Both the position numbers and the translations under genes were made by a program. Below, in pieces: positions 23,795-33,961 of a DNA stretch of 64,000 nucleotides. The stretch is taken from positions 1,705,920 to 1,769,919 of the forward strand of contig NC_018395.1 of NCBI RefSeq assembly GCF_000208865.1. Reading direction: 5' to 3'. Position 1 is the stretch's first letter, and every line of letters begins with the position of its first letter. A model generated the notes under the pieces. The model saw only the letters and a list, made by a program, of their open reading frames with translations. It was not told where the DNA came from and searched no databases. This DNA comes from Neospora caninum Liverpool (Eukaryota > Apicomplexa > Conoidasida > Eucoccidiorida > Sarcocystidae).

Positions 23795-25699
23795 ATGGAG
23801 CCCCTGTCGAATCTGGTCCGGGCCGCGAGGCGCTCGCGCGACGCGCTTCCCGCCCCTGTGGTGACGCGCCTTATCCAAGACAAGTCTCTGTTGCGTGTGC
23901 AGCGTCCACCTGCGGGGCTGAACGGGTGCAGTCCCGTTCGCTCCGCTGTGGCTCTGCGCTCCCTGTGCGACCGCTGTCTGTCGCATCCTCCCCTCCCGTC
24001 GTCCGTTTCTCGTTTCTGTTCGTCTTCCGCGTCTCGCTCTGACCAGCCTGCGGGTGCGGGCGCCTCGCCCGCTCCTGCAACTCCCCCAGCCTCCGGAGCT
24101 TCTTCCTCGACAGAGTCCCCCCCGGCTTCTCCCTTTGCGTACGTCGCGGTGATCGGCGCGGGGCAGATGGGCACGGGCATCGGCATCACCGCTGCGCGCC
24201 ACTTGAAGGGCTTCGCAAGTCGCGCTCCTGGACATCTCCGAGACGCAGCTGCAGCGTGCGCGGACCCTCGCCGATGTCTGGATGAACAAGCAAGTGTCCA
24301 AGGGTCGCCTGACAGATGCCGAGGCGACGGACTTTTTTCAGCGCCTCAGCTACTGGCGTCTCGAGCCCCACGCCCTCTCAACCCACCACCAACGCAGAGC
24401 CTTTCTACCCTCCAAACCGGTCCCCTCTCTCTCCCACCCCCCGCCTGCCGCGTCGCTCGACGCGGCGGGCCCTGGCGCGGAGTCGCGCGCCGCGCCCGAT
24501 AAGGCGAGCGAAGATCCCGGAGACGCCACGGGCAGAGGGGCCGAAGCTGTCCCAGAGACACAGGCAACTTCTGTTTTCTCGCCTCCTCCCCTCGACGTAC
24601 TCGCCGCCCCCGAGTGTCTCCGCCACGCGACGTTCTGCATCGAAGCCGCCCTCGAGAACGCAGCCGTCAAATCGGCGCTCTTTGCTTACCTCGACGCCGT
24701 CACTCCGCCCTCGACGATTCTCGCGACAAACACGTCGTCGATTTCCATCACGAAGATTGCGGCGGCCACGAGGCGGCCCCACAAGGTCATCGGCATGCAC
24801 TTCATGAACCCCGTTCCGGTCATGCCTCTCGTCGAAGTCATCACTGGATTGTGCACCTCGGACGAGACGCTGCACGCCACCGAGAGCCTCGCCCAGCTTA
24901 TGGGGAAGACCACCGCGCGGTCCCTAGACCGCCCTGGATTCGTCGCCAATCGGCTCCTCATGCCTTACCTCAACGAGGCCATCTTTGCTCTCCAGGTGGG
25001 AACGCGAGGAAGACGAGACGGAAACTGACGGACTGCCGCCCACGTGTCTGTACACCACGCACTCCTGCCTCCATTTAAAAAAAACGCGAAACCCTCATCA
25101 CTGACGTGCGGGTCCATGCAGTTCCATTCAGGTAGTCGTGTACCTCCATGTGTAGATGCAGAGGTGGGCACATGCATCCATACACAATGTACAAGGGTGC
25201 ATACACATGTGTACACACGTACATGCATGCACGTCTCTGTAGCTGCCTAGCACACACGTGGATGGCTGCCTATCTCGGGTCTGTCCATTAGCATGTGGCT
25301 GCCGAATGAAACCTTGATCTGTGTATTGCTTCTGATCGATATGGGAGTCAGGGCGTGCCGGTGTGCGCGCATGGACAGGGCTCTCTTTCTGTACGGGTCT
25401 CTGGACGGTTTCGTCCCATCTCTGCGGGTTCCTGTGACCGTCATTCCCCGCAGGAGGGAATCAGCTCTGCGCGCGACATCGACACAATCATGAAGCTCGG
25501 CACGAACGTCCCTATGGGGCCTCTCGAGCTCGCGGACTTCATCGGGCTCGACACGTGCCTCGCCATCATGCGCGTGCTCTGCACGGAGCTCGGCGATTCC
25601 AAGTACCGGCCCGCGCCGCTCCTCGTTCAGTACGTCGAAGCGGGTTTTCTCGGCAGAAAAACAGGGAAAGGGTTCTACGACTATTCCAAGAAATTGTAG
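23795..25699 (+). CDS. 3-hydroxyacyl-CoA dehydrogenase, with an apparent +1 frameshift
   Basis: Two exons, 23795-24995 and 25454-25699, join in phase 0 (donor GTGGGA, acceptor TTCCCCGCAG). The ATG at 23795 opens an Arg-rich, acid-poor leader that resembles a mitochondrial targeting sequence. The Rossmann motif [12 protein letters not shown] follows, then NTSS, the catalytic [15 protein letters not shown] block, [18 protein letters not shown], and the C-terminal domain motif [15 protein letters not shown]. The enzyme oxidises (S)-3-hydroxyacyl-CoA or 3-hydroxybutyryl-CoA with NAD(P). The frame changes at 24215-24218, just after the first Rossmann helix, where four bases occupy one codon. Read literally, translation stops at 24502 after 235 codons; allowing for the extra base, 481 residues result. 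A roughly 75-residue low-complexity insertion lies between the Rossmann half-motifs. It may be a sequencing error, a strain-specific lesion or a pseudogene. Confidence 0.85.
24215..24218 (+). other. apparent single-base insertion (frameshift) in the dehydrogenase
   Basis: Upstream the GxGxxG motif reads in the frame of position 24182. From 24219 onward the conserved continuation [19 protein letters not shown] reads in the next frame. Only the four bases GCAA separate TTC (24212-24214) from GTC (24219-24221), where one codon is expected. No plausible intron fits. Confidence 0.8.
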
Positions 25700-27060
25700 C
25701 AGCTGTCTGCATCCACGACCCCGAAACCTGCGTGCAAGCTTTCCACATGCACCTTAAGTGGAGCGAGAGAGTGGCCTTGCGACGCCGAACTTCCCCAATC
25801 GCCTCCGTCGCCGCTGGCACCGAAAGGTGGAGAGACGAAGGCATGAACCCCCCCCCGTGCTCTGCGTGTTCTGGCGAGGGAAACACGTGGTCGGGAGGGT
25901 CCAAGAATAGATGGGAAACACGACAAGATTCTAGGCGAACGTCTCTTCACCGCTGCGCGCACACCACCCTCTGCGTCGAAGCATCTGGGCAAACGGCGCC
26001 TTGTCTGGGCTTGAGGGAAAGGCTCTTTGTTTTTGCACCCCAGCCCTCAGTCCAGGACACTTCCCACTGCCCTCGGTGGCAACGAGGCGCCGGCGCATGC
26101 AGGCTCCAATAGAAAAACCCAAAAGGAACGCTGGATACTCGACGCAAATCTCTCAACTTTGGAATGTACACAGGTTTGGATGCGCGTAGCCATACTACAC
26201 ATATATATATATATATATATGGATATATCTGGATGTATATCAATACATACGAACAAAAAAACGGCCAGGGAAATGACGTTCGTCTAACTGCGGTTGTGTT
26301 GCGCGAAGGTCGACGCAGATGGCACGGCACAGCACCGCTCAACCTTGAGAAAAAGGCGGAGAGTGACACAGACGTGGAATGGCATGTGTGCATGCAGTTA
26401 GAAAGCGGTCGGGGAAAACGTTCGCTTTTCCCTCGGAGCTGTGCCCCATGATCTGTTTCTTGCTGTTCTCGGCGAGATCCGCCCCTCTTTCTCCTTGTGA
26501 GCGCTGCCGTGTCGCGACTGCTGCGTCGAATGCATGCAGAGGGACTGTGCTTGGTCTGTTCCGAGCAGGAGGAAAGCGACCGAGGGCGCGCCAAGAGACG
26601 CGAAGCCTATCCTTTTGCATCACGACGCATGTTATTCTCTTTAGAATCACGAAGTGTGCTGCTTTCTGCTACGTCATCAAACGCTTGTTTGTAGAGTTCC
26701 GAAAGGTCGCGGCAGCAAACGAGAACGCATTCGAAACAGAAACAGGAAGCGAGCACTTGAAAAGAAATCAATAGAAAAGCACCGCTGGTTTCAGATACAT
26801 TTGCACGCACGTTCACGCGCACCTGCCAACCGAAAAATTTGTATATCCACAAATACATGGACATGGAATTTCGCAACCGTGCACCTTAGACGTGTGCGTG
26901 TCAACACAAAAACTGTGTGCGTCTCTGAGCACCTGCACGCACCGTTTATGAGATCTCTCGGCATCTCCACGCCTCGTCGACCTGGGATGATCAGGCAGGG
27001 ACTCCGGGCGGAAAAGTGAACGAGACACAGCCGGCGGGAGAGGAGGGACGAGCTGTCTTC
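25700..27060. other. convergent 3' regions of the dehydrogenase and RAP genes
   Basis: No ORF here has family similarity or credible splice context. The stretch contains a (TA)n microsatellite at 26201-26220 and several GCATGC/TGCATG elements. It presumably carries the 3' UTRs of two genes transcribed toward each other. Confidence 0.6.
26201..26220. repeat. (AT)10 microsatellite
   Basis: Uninterrupted alternating AT, followed by a degenerate continuation (GGATATATCTGG). It is the only clear TA array outside introns in the window. Confidence 0.9.
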
Positions 27061-30000
27061 TCAGAACTGATCTTCAGGGAAGATGGGGACTTGAGTAGGT
27101 AGACGCATATCGGGGTCGTTCTCGCCCTGCGCGCTGCTGGCGACGTCACTGGCTCCGTATTTTAAGCGCTCTTCTACGGAGAGAAATGTGTCCTGTTCTG
27201 TTTGAAGAATCTCCGCAAACTGCCGTCTGTAAACGCGAAACTCCACGTCTGCATGTCTCTTCCCTTCTTCACTTTCGCTTTTCTCTGATCCGGATAACTT
27301 GTGGCCACGTGCTGCTACGTCTCCTCGCTCTCGCGCCACTGCCGTCTCTTCCTCTGGATTCCCCTCCAGTTCTAAAGTCCACCGCTCACTGCTGCGACTC
27401 TCTCGCACCTCCTCGTTCGCGCCGGTCGTGGATTCCTTCGCTCCTTCGCGGGTGTCTGGCGAACCCGTTCGGAGCAGCTGAATCAAGGCCGCCTGCTGGT
27501 TGTGCGGACGGTGGGGCCAGTCGAACCACGCAATGTGCAGGACGCGCCATCCTGCGTGTGTCAAGATTCGATGCTTGAGTCGACTTTTGCAGTCGTACTG
27601 GAGCTTCCCCACTCGACTCCATCCGTCCGTTTCGAGCGCCTCTCGCTCTCCCACTTCGTGTCTCTCCCCTCCTTCTCTCTTGCTTGCGTTCCCTACCTGG
27701 CCCTTCTGCTTGCCTTCGGCATGGCCTCGTTTGTCTGCCTTCCCGGCTCTCGCGGCTGCTTGCTCTCTGTTCGCCTCGGGTCCTCGCCGCTGCGCTTCGC
27801 TGCCGATCCGCCCTCTATGAATCACGTCTGTGAAATGCAAGGGCCCATCCACCTCGATGCAAATGCGCTCTTCTGTCAGCGCAACGTCAACGAGATACGG
27901 TCCCACCGGATGTTCCACTTGATGCGCGACGCCCAGAGCGCGCAGAGCAGACGACACTTGGCTGTGCTGCGAACTGCTTTCTTTCTGGACCAGCAACGAG
28001 TCTTCCCCGTCTTCGTTTGACCCGTGGACTGCAACGCACTCGAGCATCTCCAAAACCGAACGCTGTTTCGGCCCGCGGAGGCCAGCGGGCGTCGAAACAC
28101 CGCGCGACTGGCGAGGAAGGCGACAGGCCGCGGGAGACGCGCCTGAAAAGGAGACAGAAGCGGAAGAAGACGCGTCCTGTTCGCCAACGTCGTGTGCTTT
28201 GCGCGTCTCTTCTTTCGCGTCTCGAGGCATTGCACCTTTCTCTCCGCCTCTCTCGCCTCGGAACCCTTTCTGCGGCTTCTGCCCCGCGATGGCGGTCGAC
28301 TCTCCAGGGCGCGCCTCCTCTTCAGGGCGCGCCTCCTCTCCAGGGCGCGCCTCCTCTTCAGGGCGCGCCTCCTCTTCAGGGTCGTCTGCAGTCTGGCGAT
28401 GCCTCCGCTGCAGCCTCGCGACAAGAAGAGGGAATTCGAAGCAAACTGCCATGGCCACAGTCTCAATCTGCCGGCAGAGAAACGGACTCGGCACCCCCAA
28501 ATGCCCTCTTGGAGCGACACCGGGCCCAGCTTCCCGCGCCTCTCCTCTCGGATTTCTCCCCCCGTCTTCTGTCTCAACTCGCTCGCGTTCTCGGTTGACG
28601 AAGACGCGCGCGTCTGGGGCGTCCCGAGGCACCACAGTGCAGGCAGCAGGAGGGAGAGACGGCGAAGGGGAAGAAGGCGGAGAACCCGAAGCGGAAGGGC
28701 TGTCCCTCGGGCGTTCATGAGACTCTTTCTTTTCCAACTTCTCCCACTGGGTGTAGACGGCGACTGCATGCAGGCAGTTGAAGAGCGTGTCCTCCTGGAG
28801 CTGTTTGGCCTCGGCGAAAAGCCGCGCCTGTTTGCTCGTGTCGCCGCTCCGGTTGTCAAGCAAGACAGTGGCGAGGGTGAGCTGGCCGAGAGCGACTTGG
28901 CAGGCCGCAGGGTTTCTTTCTGCGCGGAGAAGATCGAGGAAAGACGGGGACGCACAACGCCGAAGGAGAGGAAGAACGAGGTGAGGATGCGAGACAGGAG
29001 ACAGGTCGACGCGAGCGCAGAAATGAAGCGTCTTGGAAAGGTTGAGCAGCGAGCGAGAGAGAAGGAGAGCCGGAGAAACCAGAGAGAGCAGGGGACGGTA
29101 CAGAGGCTCGAGGCAAACAAACTGCAACTTCCCGCAGGCTTCAAGAAGAGGCAGCACGCGATTCTCGTGTACGGGGGGACGCTCGCAGCGGACAGCACCG
29201 GAGGGAACCGACGCCACCAGAGACGAGCCAGTTGAGGAAGACGAGGAAGAAGAGGCAGACGAAAAAGAAGAGGATGAGGAAGAAGGAGACGGGGAAGGAC
29301 AGCAGGCGTTTGTTCGCGTGTTTGAGGTCTCGTGTTCGTCTCGGCCTCCCTCGCTTTTGGGCGTTGCCTTTCTTCTCTCCACGTCTTCTTCCTCGCACTG
29401 CCTCTCGAGGCTCTTCGCCACCCTCGCATGCGCCGCCTTCAGCAGCATTTCAAAAAGCATGCAAATCTCGGTACGAACCACAAGGGGCTTCCCCTCTGGC
29501 GTTGCCGCCCACCTCACAAATGCGTTCGCTCTTCGTTCTTCTGTCTCTGTGCTCGAGTTGTTCTCCGCACTCTCATGGTTCTCCTGTTCCGACTCGGGTT
29601 GTGTTTCCTGCGTGTGGCTCTGTTCTTTCGCGCGTTTTCCCGTTTTTTCTTGGTCTGCCGGGGCACGGGTCGGTTGGCCGTCTTCGCGGCCAAGCAGCGC
29701 CCTGCGCCCGCCCGAGCTCGCGAAAAAGGCGAACGGGACTGCAGGGTCGGGGAGTCTCTCTCTGGAGAAGAAGCGCGCGACGGTCGCCAGCTCCTCGAGA
29801 GACAGCGCACAGCCAGGCCGAGAGAGGTGATGGAGAAAGGCACCCAAGAGAACCGACCGCAAGTCGAAGGCGAGGGAACCTGCGGAGGAAAGACTCGGAA
29901 CCTCATCGCCTGGAACGGAACCCCACACGTCCCAAGGCCGAGGCGCAGGAGACAGCGGAGACGGCGGAGACTGAAACGGCGAAGAAGAGAGCCACGGAGA

Positions 30001-31356
30001 CAGAGAAGAGAGAAGGGAGGCGCGAGAGGACGGAGAGGGGGTAGCCCAGGGAAGGAAGGCTAAGAACTCCGGGGATCGGCCGTCGTGGAAATCCAGTCGC
30101 TCCACCACCAGGAGAAATCGAACGAGTTGTTTGGGAGTGAGATGCGCGAGGAAACGGGGGTGGCGCCAGAGAAGGCTCTCGACGGGGAGACTGCCGAGTA
30201 ACTGCAGAGAAGCAAGAGGCGAGGAAGACGGGAAACTCGACGAACGGAACGACGGCGAAGACGGGACGGAGACAGTGGAGTCTGGAGCCCTCCGTCGGAA
30301 AGCTTCTTTTTCCGGCCTCGTCCTGGTGTCTCCACTTTGCGCCTTCCACACGGGGCGCCCGTGGCTGAGCCGCTCTTCGCGTTCTCTCGCTTTCTCCTCC
30401 CTTCTTGCGAGCTTCTCTCGCTTCTTCTTCTCTCTCTCGCGCACTTGCCTCCTCAGCGACTCCGCTGTTTGCGTCAACATTTGCAGATGGATTTGGGTTG
30501 TCCTTCTCCTTCGTGCACCCCGCGATCCCCGCGTCTCTCCCACGGAGCGAGAGAGGCGTTCCAGCGCACACAGCCATTCTTCCGGCGTCACGCTGAACAG
30601 CTCCCGCAACACGCGCGAGGCCTCCTCAATGTCTCCGCGCAGATCCTCCTCTCTGGCTCTCTGTTGTCTCTCGCGTCTTACCGCCTTCTCTCTCTCTTCG
30701 AGTCCTCCGTTCTCGAGAAGCTTCGATGCTGCCGCCTGCAGAGTGGAAAAAGGCCTCTCCTGTGAAGCCGCCGCGATTTCAGAAAACGAAGAGCCTCGCA
30801 ATCTTCGCTCCGTCGCGCTCGCTCGCGCTGCATGCGTCGCTTGGAAGGCGTTTCTCTTCCTCCTCTCTCCCCTTTCCCGCTCTTCCTCCCGGTGTCTTCC
30901 GGCCTCACGGCCTCCCCGTTCCAAGAAGAGAAAGGGAACGGTGGAGCCTCGGCCAGGCTCTTCTATCCGCCCCCGCGCACGCACATGATTCGCCGGCTGG
31001 TTCCTCTCTTCATCGCCTCTTTCTCTGGAAAGCTTGAGAGGCAACGCCGAGGAAGTCGCGCGGAAAGGAGCTAGAGACGAGGCCATGAAACGCGAAGACA
31101 AAGCGCGAGAATGAGCCGAGGCGCAGGAGGCAAAGGACGGAGAAGAGGCGAAAGAAAAGGCTGGCAGAAACGAAGGATAGGCAGGGAGAGAGGAAGAAAG
31201 AGGAATGAGTGAATCAGTGAGGCCAGACGGACCGCGGCACGGCGACGACGGCAACGAAGAACTGAGCGGTAGACGCCGAGAAAGCACAGTCAGGGAGAAA
31301 CGGATCTGCGGAAGAAGGGGAGAAGAATTCAGACTCAAGTCCCTAGACGTCCTCAT
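27061..31356 (-). CDS. RAP-domain protein, probable organelle RNA-binding protein
   Basis: A single 1431-codon ORF with ATG at 31356-31354; an in-frame stop lies seven codons upstream, so no longer start exists without another exon. The C-terminus carries a RAP domain in two blocks: YLVDVALTEERICIEVDGPLHF near 27,920-27,850 and HRILTHAGWRVLHIAWFDWP near 27,575-27,515. About 80 charged residues interrupt it. The middle has Leu-rich helical stretches (for example LLSRSLLNLSKTLHF) like the helical repeats that accompany RAP domains. The first 110 residues are Ser/Leu/Arg-rich with almost no acidic residues, consistent with organelle targeting. RAP proteins are expanded in apicomplexans and act in mitochondrial or plastid RNA processing; the target here is unknown. 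The gene converges with the dehydrogenase and diverges from the channel gene. Confidence 0.88.
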   Translation of the reverse strand: MRTSRDLSLNSSPLLPQIRFSLTVLSRRLPLSSSLPSSPCRGPSGLTDSLIPLSSSLPAYPSFLPAFSFASSPSFASCASAHSRALSSRFMASSLAPFRATSSALPLKLSRERGDEERNQPANHVRARGRIEEPGRGSTVPFLFLERGGREAGRHREEERERGERRKRNAFQATHAARASATERRLRGSSFSEIAAASQERPFSTLQAAASKLLENGGLEEREKAVRRERQQRAREEDLRGDIEEASRVLRELFSVTPEEWLCALERLSRSVGETRGSRGARRRRTTQIHLQMLTQTAESLRRQVREREKKKREKLARREEKAREREERLSHGRPVWKAQSGDTRTRPEKEAFRRRAPDSTVSVPSSPSFRSSSFPSSSPLASLQLLGSLPVESLLWRHPRFLAHLTPKQLVRFLLVVERLDFHDGRSPEFLAFLPWATPSPSSRASLLSSLSPWLSSSPFQSPPSPLSPAPRPWDVWGSVPGDEVPSLSSAGSLAFDLRSVLLGAFLHHLSRPGCALSLEELATVARFFSRERLPDPAVPFAFFASSGGRRALLGREDGQPTRAPADQEKTGKRAKEQSHTQETQPESEQENHESAENNSSTETEERRANAFVRWAATPEGKPLVVRTEICMLFEMLLKAAHARVAKSLERQCEEEDVERRKATPKSEGGRDEHETSNTRTNACCPSPSPSSSSSSFSSASSSSSSSTGSSLVASVPSGAVRCERPPVHENRVLPLLEACGKLQFVCLEPLYRPLLSLVSPALLLSRSLLNLSKTLHFCARVDLSPVSHPHLVLPLLRRCASPSFLDLLRAERNPAACQVALGQLTLATVLLDNRSGDTSKQARLFAEAKQLQEDTLFNCLHAVAVYTQWEKLEKKESHERPRDSPSASGSPPSSPSPSLPPAACTVVPRDAPDARVFVNRERERVETEDGGRNPRGEAREAGPGVAPRGHLGVPSPFLCRQIETVAMAVCFEFPLLVARLQRRHRQTADDPEEEARPEEEARPGEEARPEEEARPGESTAIAGQKPQKGFRGERGGEKGAMPRDAKEETRKAHDVGEQDASSSASVSFSGASPAACRLPRQSRGVSTPAGLRGPKQRSVLEMLECVAVHGSNEDGEDSLLVQKESSSQHSQVSSALRALGVAHQVEHPVGPYLVDVALTEERICIEVDGPLHFTDVIHRGRIGSEAQRRGPEANREQAAARAGKADKRGHAEGKQKGQVGNASKREGGERHEVGEREALETDGWSRVGKLQYDCKSRLKHRILTHAGWRVLHIAWFDWPHRPHNQQAALIQLLRTGSPDTREGAKESTTGANEEVRESRSSERWTLELEGNPEEETAVARERGDVAARGHKLSGSEKSESEEGKRHADVEFRVYRRQFAEILQTEQDTFLSVEERLKYGASDVASSAQGENDPDMRLPTQVPIFPEDQF
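28305..28376 (-). repeat. four 18-bp tandem units inside the RAP-gene ORF
   Basis: Four nearly identical copies of an 18-base unit (CAGGGCGCGCCTCCTCTT on the plus strand) lie end to end, followed by a partial copy. On the coding strand they give alternating EEEARP/GEEARP hexapeptides, an acidic spacer. The unit length keeps the frame whatever the copy number. Confidence 0.92.
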
Positions 31357-33961
31357 CGTCGCTGCGGTTGGTCTCTAGGGAGAGACACCGAGAAACAGAG
31401 ACGGCGAACTGTCTCTCGCATGCAGTGCTTTTTTTGTCTCCGTGAGGCCATGAGCCGCAAAATCGGCCGAAAGAGAGGAGCGCAAGAACTTCTGCGTTGA
31501 TTCCTGCGTTGAGGTCTTTGGCCTGTAAAAGGATACACAGGCGAGAAGAGGAGGAGGGAGACAACGCGGAGAAAAGAGAAGTAAAGTTAGACGTGTGGCG
31601 TCTCTGGCCTTCTCGCTGTCTCGGTGTTTGCATGCATACGCGCCAGGGGTCCATAGTTTAAGAGGGCTCAGAAAATGAGGATCTTTTCAGCATCTTTCCC
31701 CTCTGCAAACACTAAGCAAAAATGCGGGAGCGAGAGAAGAACCGCCCAACGAGACGACGAGGCCGCAAAAACGCAGAAACTGGCGCGGTGGTGCATGCAG
31801 AGAAAAAAGCCGGCTGATGCAGGCGGGAAGGCGTCGTGTGCATGTTTGCGTGAGGCGGGTCGCCGCGACACATTGTAAAAATCAGATTGAGAAGAAAGAC
31901 TCTGTTCTGGAGAGCTCTTCCACATAGGAGGGAGAGTACGGGACGGAAATCTCGCCAAGTGAGAGAGTGCAGGAAACAAATCGGTCCGAGCCTCCCGCCC
32001 GTACACACATGTTCAAGCATAACCAGCTAAATGTAGATCCGCAGCAAAACACCTGAGGAATCGTTCGCCTGCAAATACCTGCACATATGGGCAGATCTAC
32101 TTCTCTATGGCAACACTCGTACGACGTGCGGAGATACGTTAGAGGTATATCTGTATCTAAAATACGGATGCATCCACGCTTTCTAGTGTACATCTGTGTG
32201 AAGGCAGGCTCCCAATCAGCTTCTTTGTCTTTAAAGGAAACGGCGAAGTCTCTACAGGGTATGGGGACACCGTACACCGCCTCTTGAAAATGTGGAAACG
32301 CTCGAGAACTGACTCCACGAGCGTTTGACACACTGCAGGAAGACAGGGCGCGGAGTGGGAACGAGGCGGGAGTGCCCGGATGCTGTGTACGGCTCGATTC
32401 AAATCGTTCTGTCTTTGTTTCCACCAGTCTTGGAATGGATTTCCAGTTCCTGTCAGACCTCGGTAGCACAGAATGCGTACTTTTTTTCTACACCGCAAGA
32501 ATTCACGGATCGAGGAAGCGAAGCTGTCCGTTGATGCCCCGCAGCGCCAGTCAAACGCAGCGTAGCGTTTCGAATGGCGGCAGTCGTTCGCTTTCTCTTT
32601 TTTCGTCACGCGCCCTCCACGCGTCGTTTCTCTTTTCTTTTCGGGTTCCTCTCCATTTCGGCCGGCATTCGGCCGGCATCTGACTCCGCGATCTCTTGCG
32701 CGCGCAACGGTTGTCGCGGCATCCCTGGCTTTTTTTCACAGCCCTGCCTTTCTCGCAGCGGCCGTTGCGCGTTTGCCTTTGTCGGCTTTTCCCGTCTCGT
32801 GGGCTCCACAAACCGACAGCTGGAGTCTCTCTTCAGCGAAGAGCTCTCGAAGCAGCGTAAAAAAGCTCTGGTTTTCTCGCGAAACAGGGGATGCCCAGGG
32901 TCGTGGCGCGCCGAAACCGCCGCTCTGCCTTTGTGCAGGCTTGGCCCCATCAGCGTGTCCCCTGTCCGGATCAAAACACGGAGAATTCCTTAGAAGATCC
33001 CCACCAGACACGAATGCGTTAACTCCGAGCAGGTTCCCTCCTAAAAAAAGCTGTGTACGTCAATGCTCATACACACTTCGGGCTAGTCTGGGTAAGCAAA
33101 TTGGGTTCCCAGAAAGCGGATAAGTCATCAGACTCCTTAAAGCATGCTTAGGGGCGAGCGACGAATCTCCACATCGGGAAAAGGTACAAATCCTATGGCG
33201 AAATACTTCGCTACTTTTTGATACAGCCACGTCTGTGCCGTTGCTTCTGCCTGCGCGCTGTCCGCTCGCAAACGTTCCGTACGATGCGTGGATCTTTGAG
33301 GTACGCTTTATCGAAAGAAAGGGGACAGCCTTTTTTCCGCGTTGGAGTTTGGAGTGACCCGGATTTCGCGTTGCCCCACTTGGGGAACTGGGTTTTGGCT
33401 TTTCGCAGTCGCTACTGTTTAACGCGCGCGGCGGCCAGCCGTGTGTCCCCCGTGTCTCGGTGTGCGGCTGTCCAACTTTTCTCATACAGCACTGGCCTTC
33501 CAGATTCTTTCCAAGAACCGCCCGCCAAATTTCGCGAATCGGGAAAATGACAAGTTCCTCGCCCAAACTGCCTCCTTTTAAAAGTTCGCCGTTTTGCGTG
33601 CACAGGAAACGAGGTCGCGCGCTGCGGCGTGGTCGGGCGTCTTTCCGTGTACTCGGGGTTTTTGGTTCTTTCCCGTCCGACTTTTTTGGCGAAACGCGAG
33701 AAAGGGGTTGCAAGCGAGCGGAGGCGTGGACGTGTTTGTCTCGCCAAAACGTGTTCAAGCAAATTGGTTCCAGTTTTCCGCTTCTGGAAGCTTTCGCTTA
33801 GGGCCGCACCGCCCACGTCAGACAGCCAGTGTGTCAGAGGTTTGTGTTGCACTCTCTCTCCGTCGCTGTTTTTCGTTTCGGGGAATCTCGATGGTCCCTC
33901 TCTCTCTCTCTGTCAACAGGCGCTGTGTTTCCTCTGCTGGCGGCGTGCGTAGCACAGAATC
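31357..33961. other. divergent intergenic region between the RAP and channel genes
   Basis: No ORF here has convincing similarity. The region should contain both promoters. Next to the RAP start it has several TGCATGCA-type motifs (31629-31636 and near 31793). The final 500 bases are T/C-rich on the plus strand. A CTCTCTGTCAACAG acceptor-like site at 33906-33919, 40 bases before the channel ATG, suggests a 5'-UTR intron. Confidence 0.55.
31629..31636. promoter_or_regulatory. TGCATGCA palindromic motif upstream of the RAP gene
   Basis: A perfect TGCATGCA lies about 275 bases upstream of the RAP start codon. This motif is a known Toxoplasma promoter element and resembles ApiAP2 binding sites. 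Similar sites also occur in introns here, so function is inferred from position only. Confidence 0.35.

Noticed and set aside
27876..29429. 517-codon minus-strand ORF overlapping the RAP gene in another frame
   Set aside because: It lies on the same strand wholly inside the RAP ORF, has Arg/Leu/Ser-only composition and no motif; the RAP frame carries the conserved domain.
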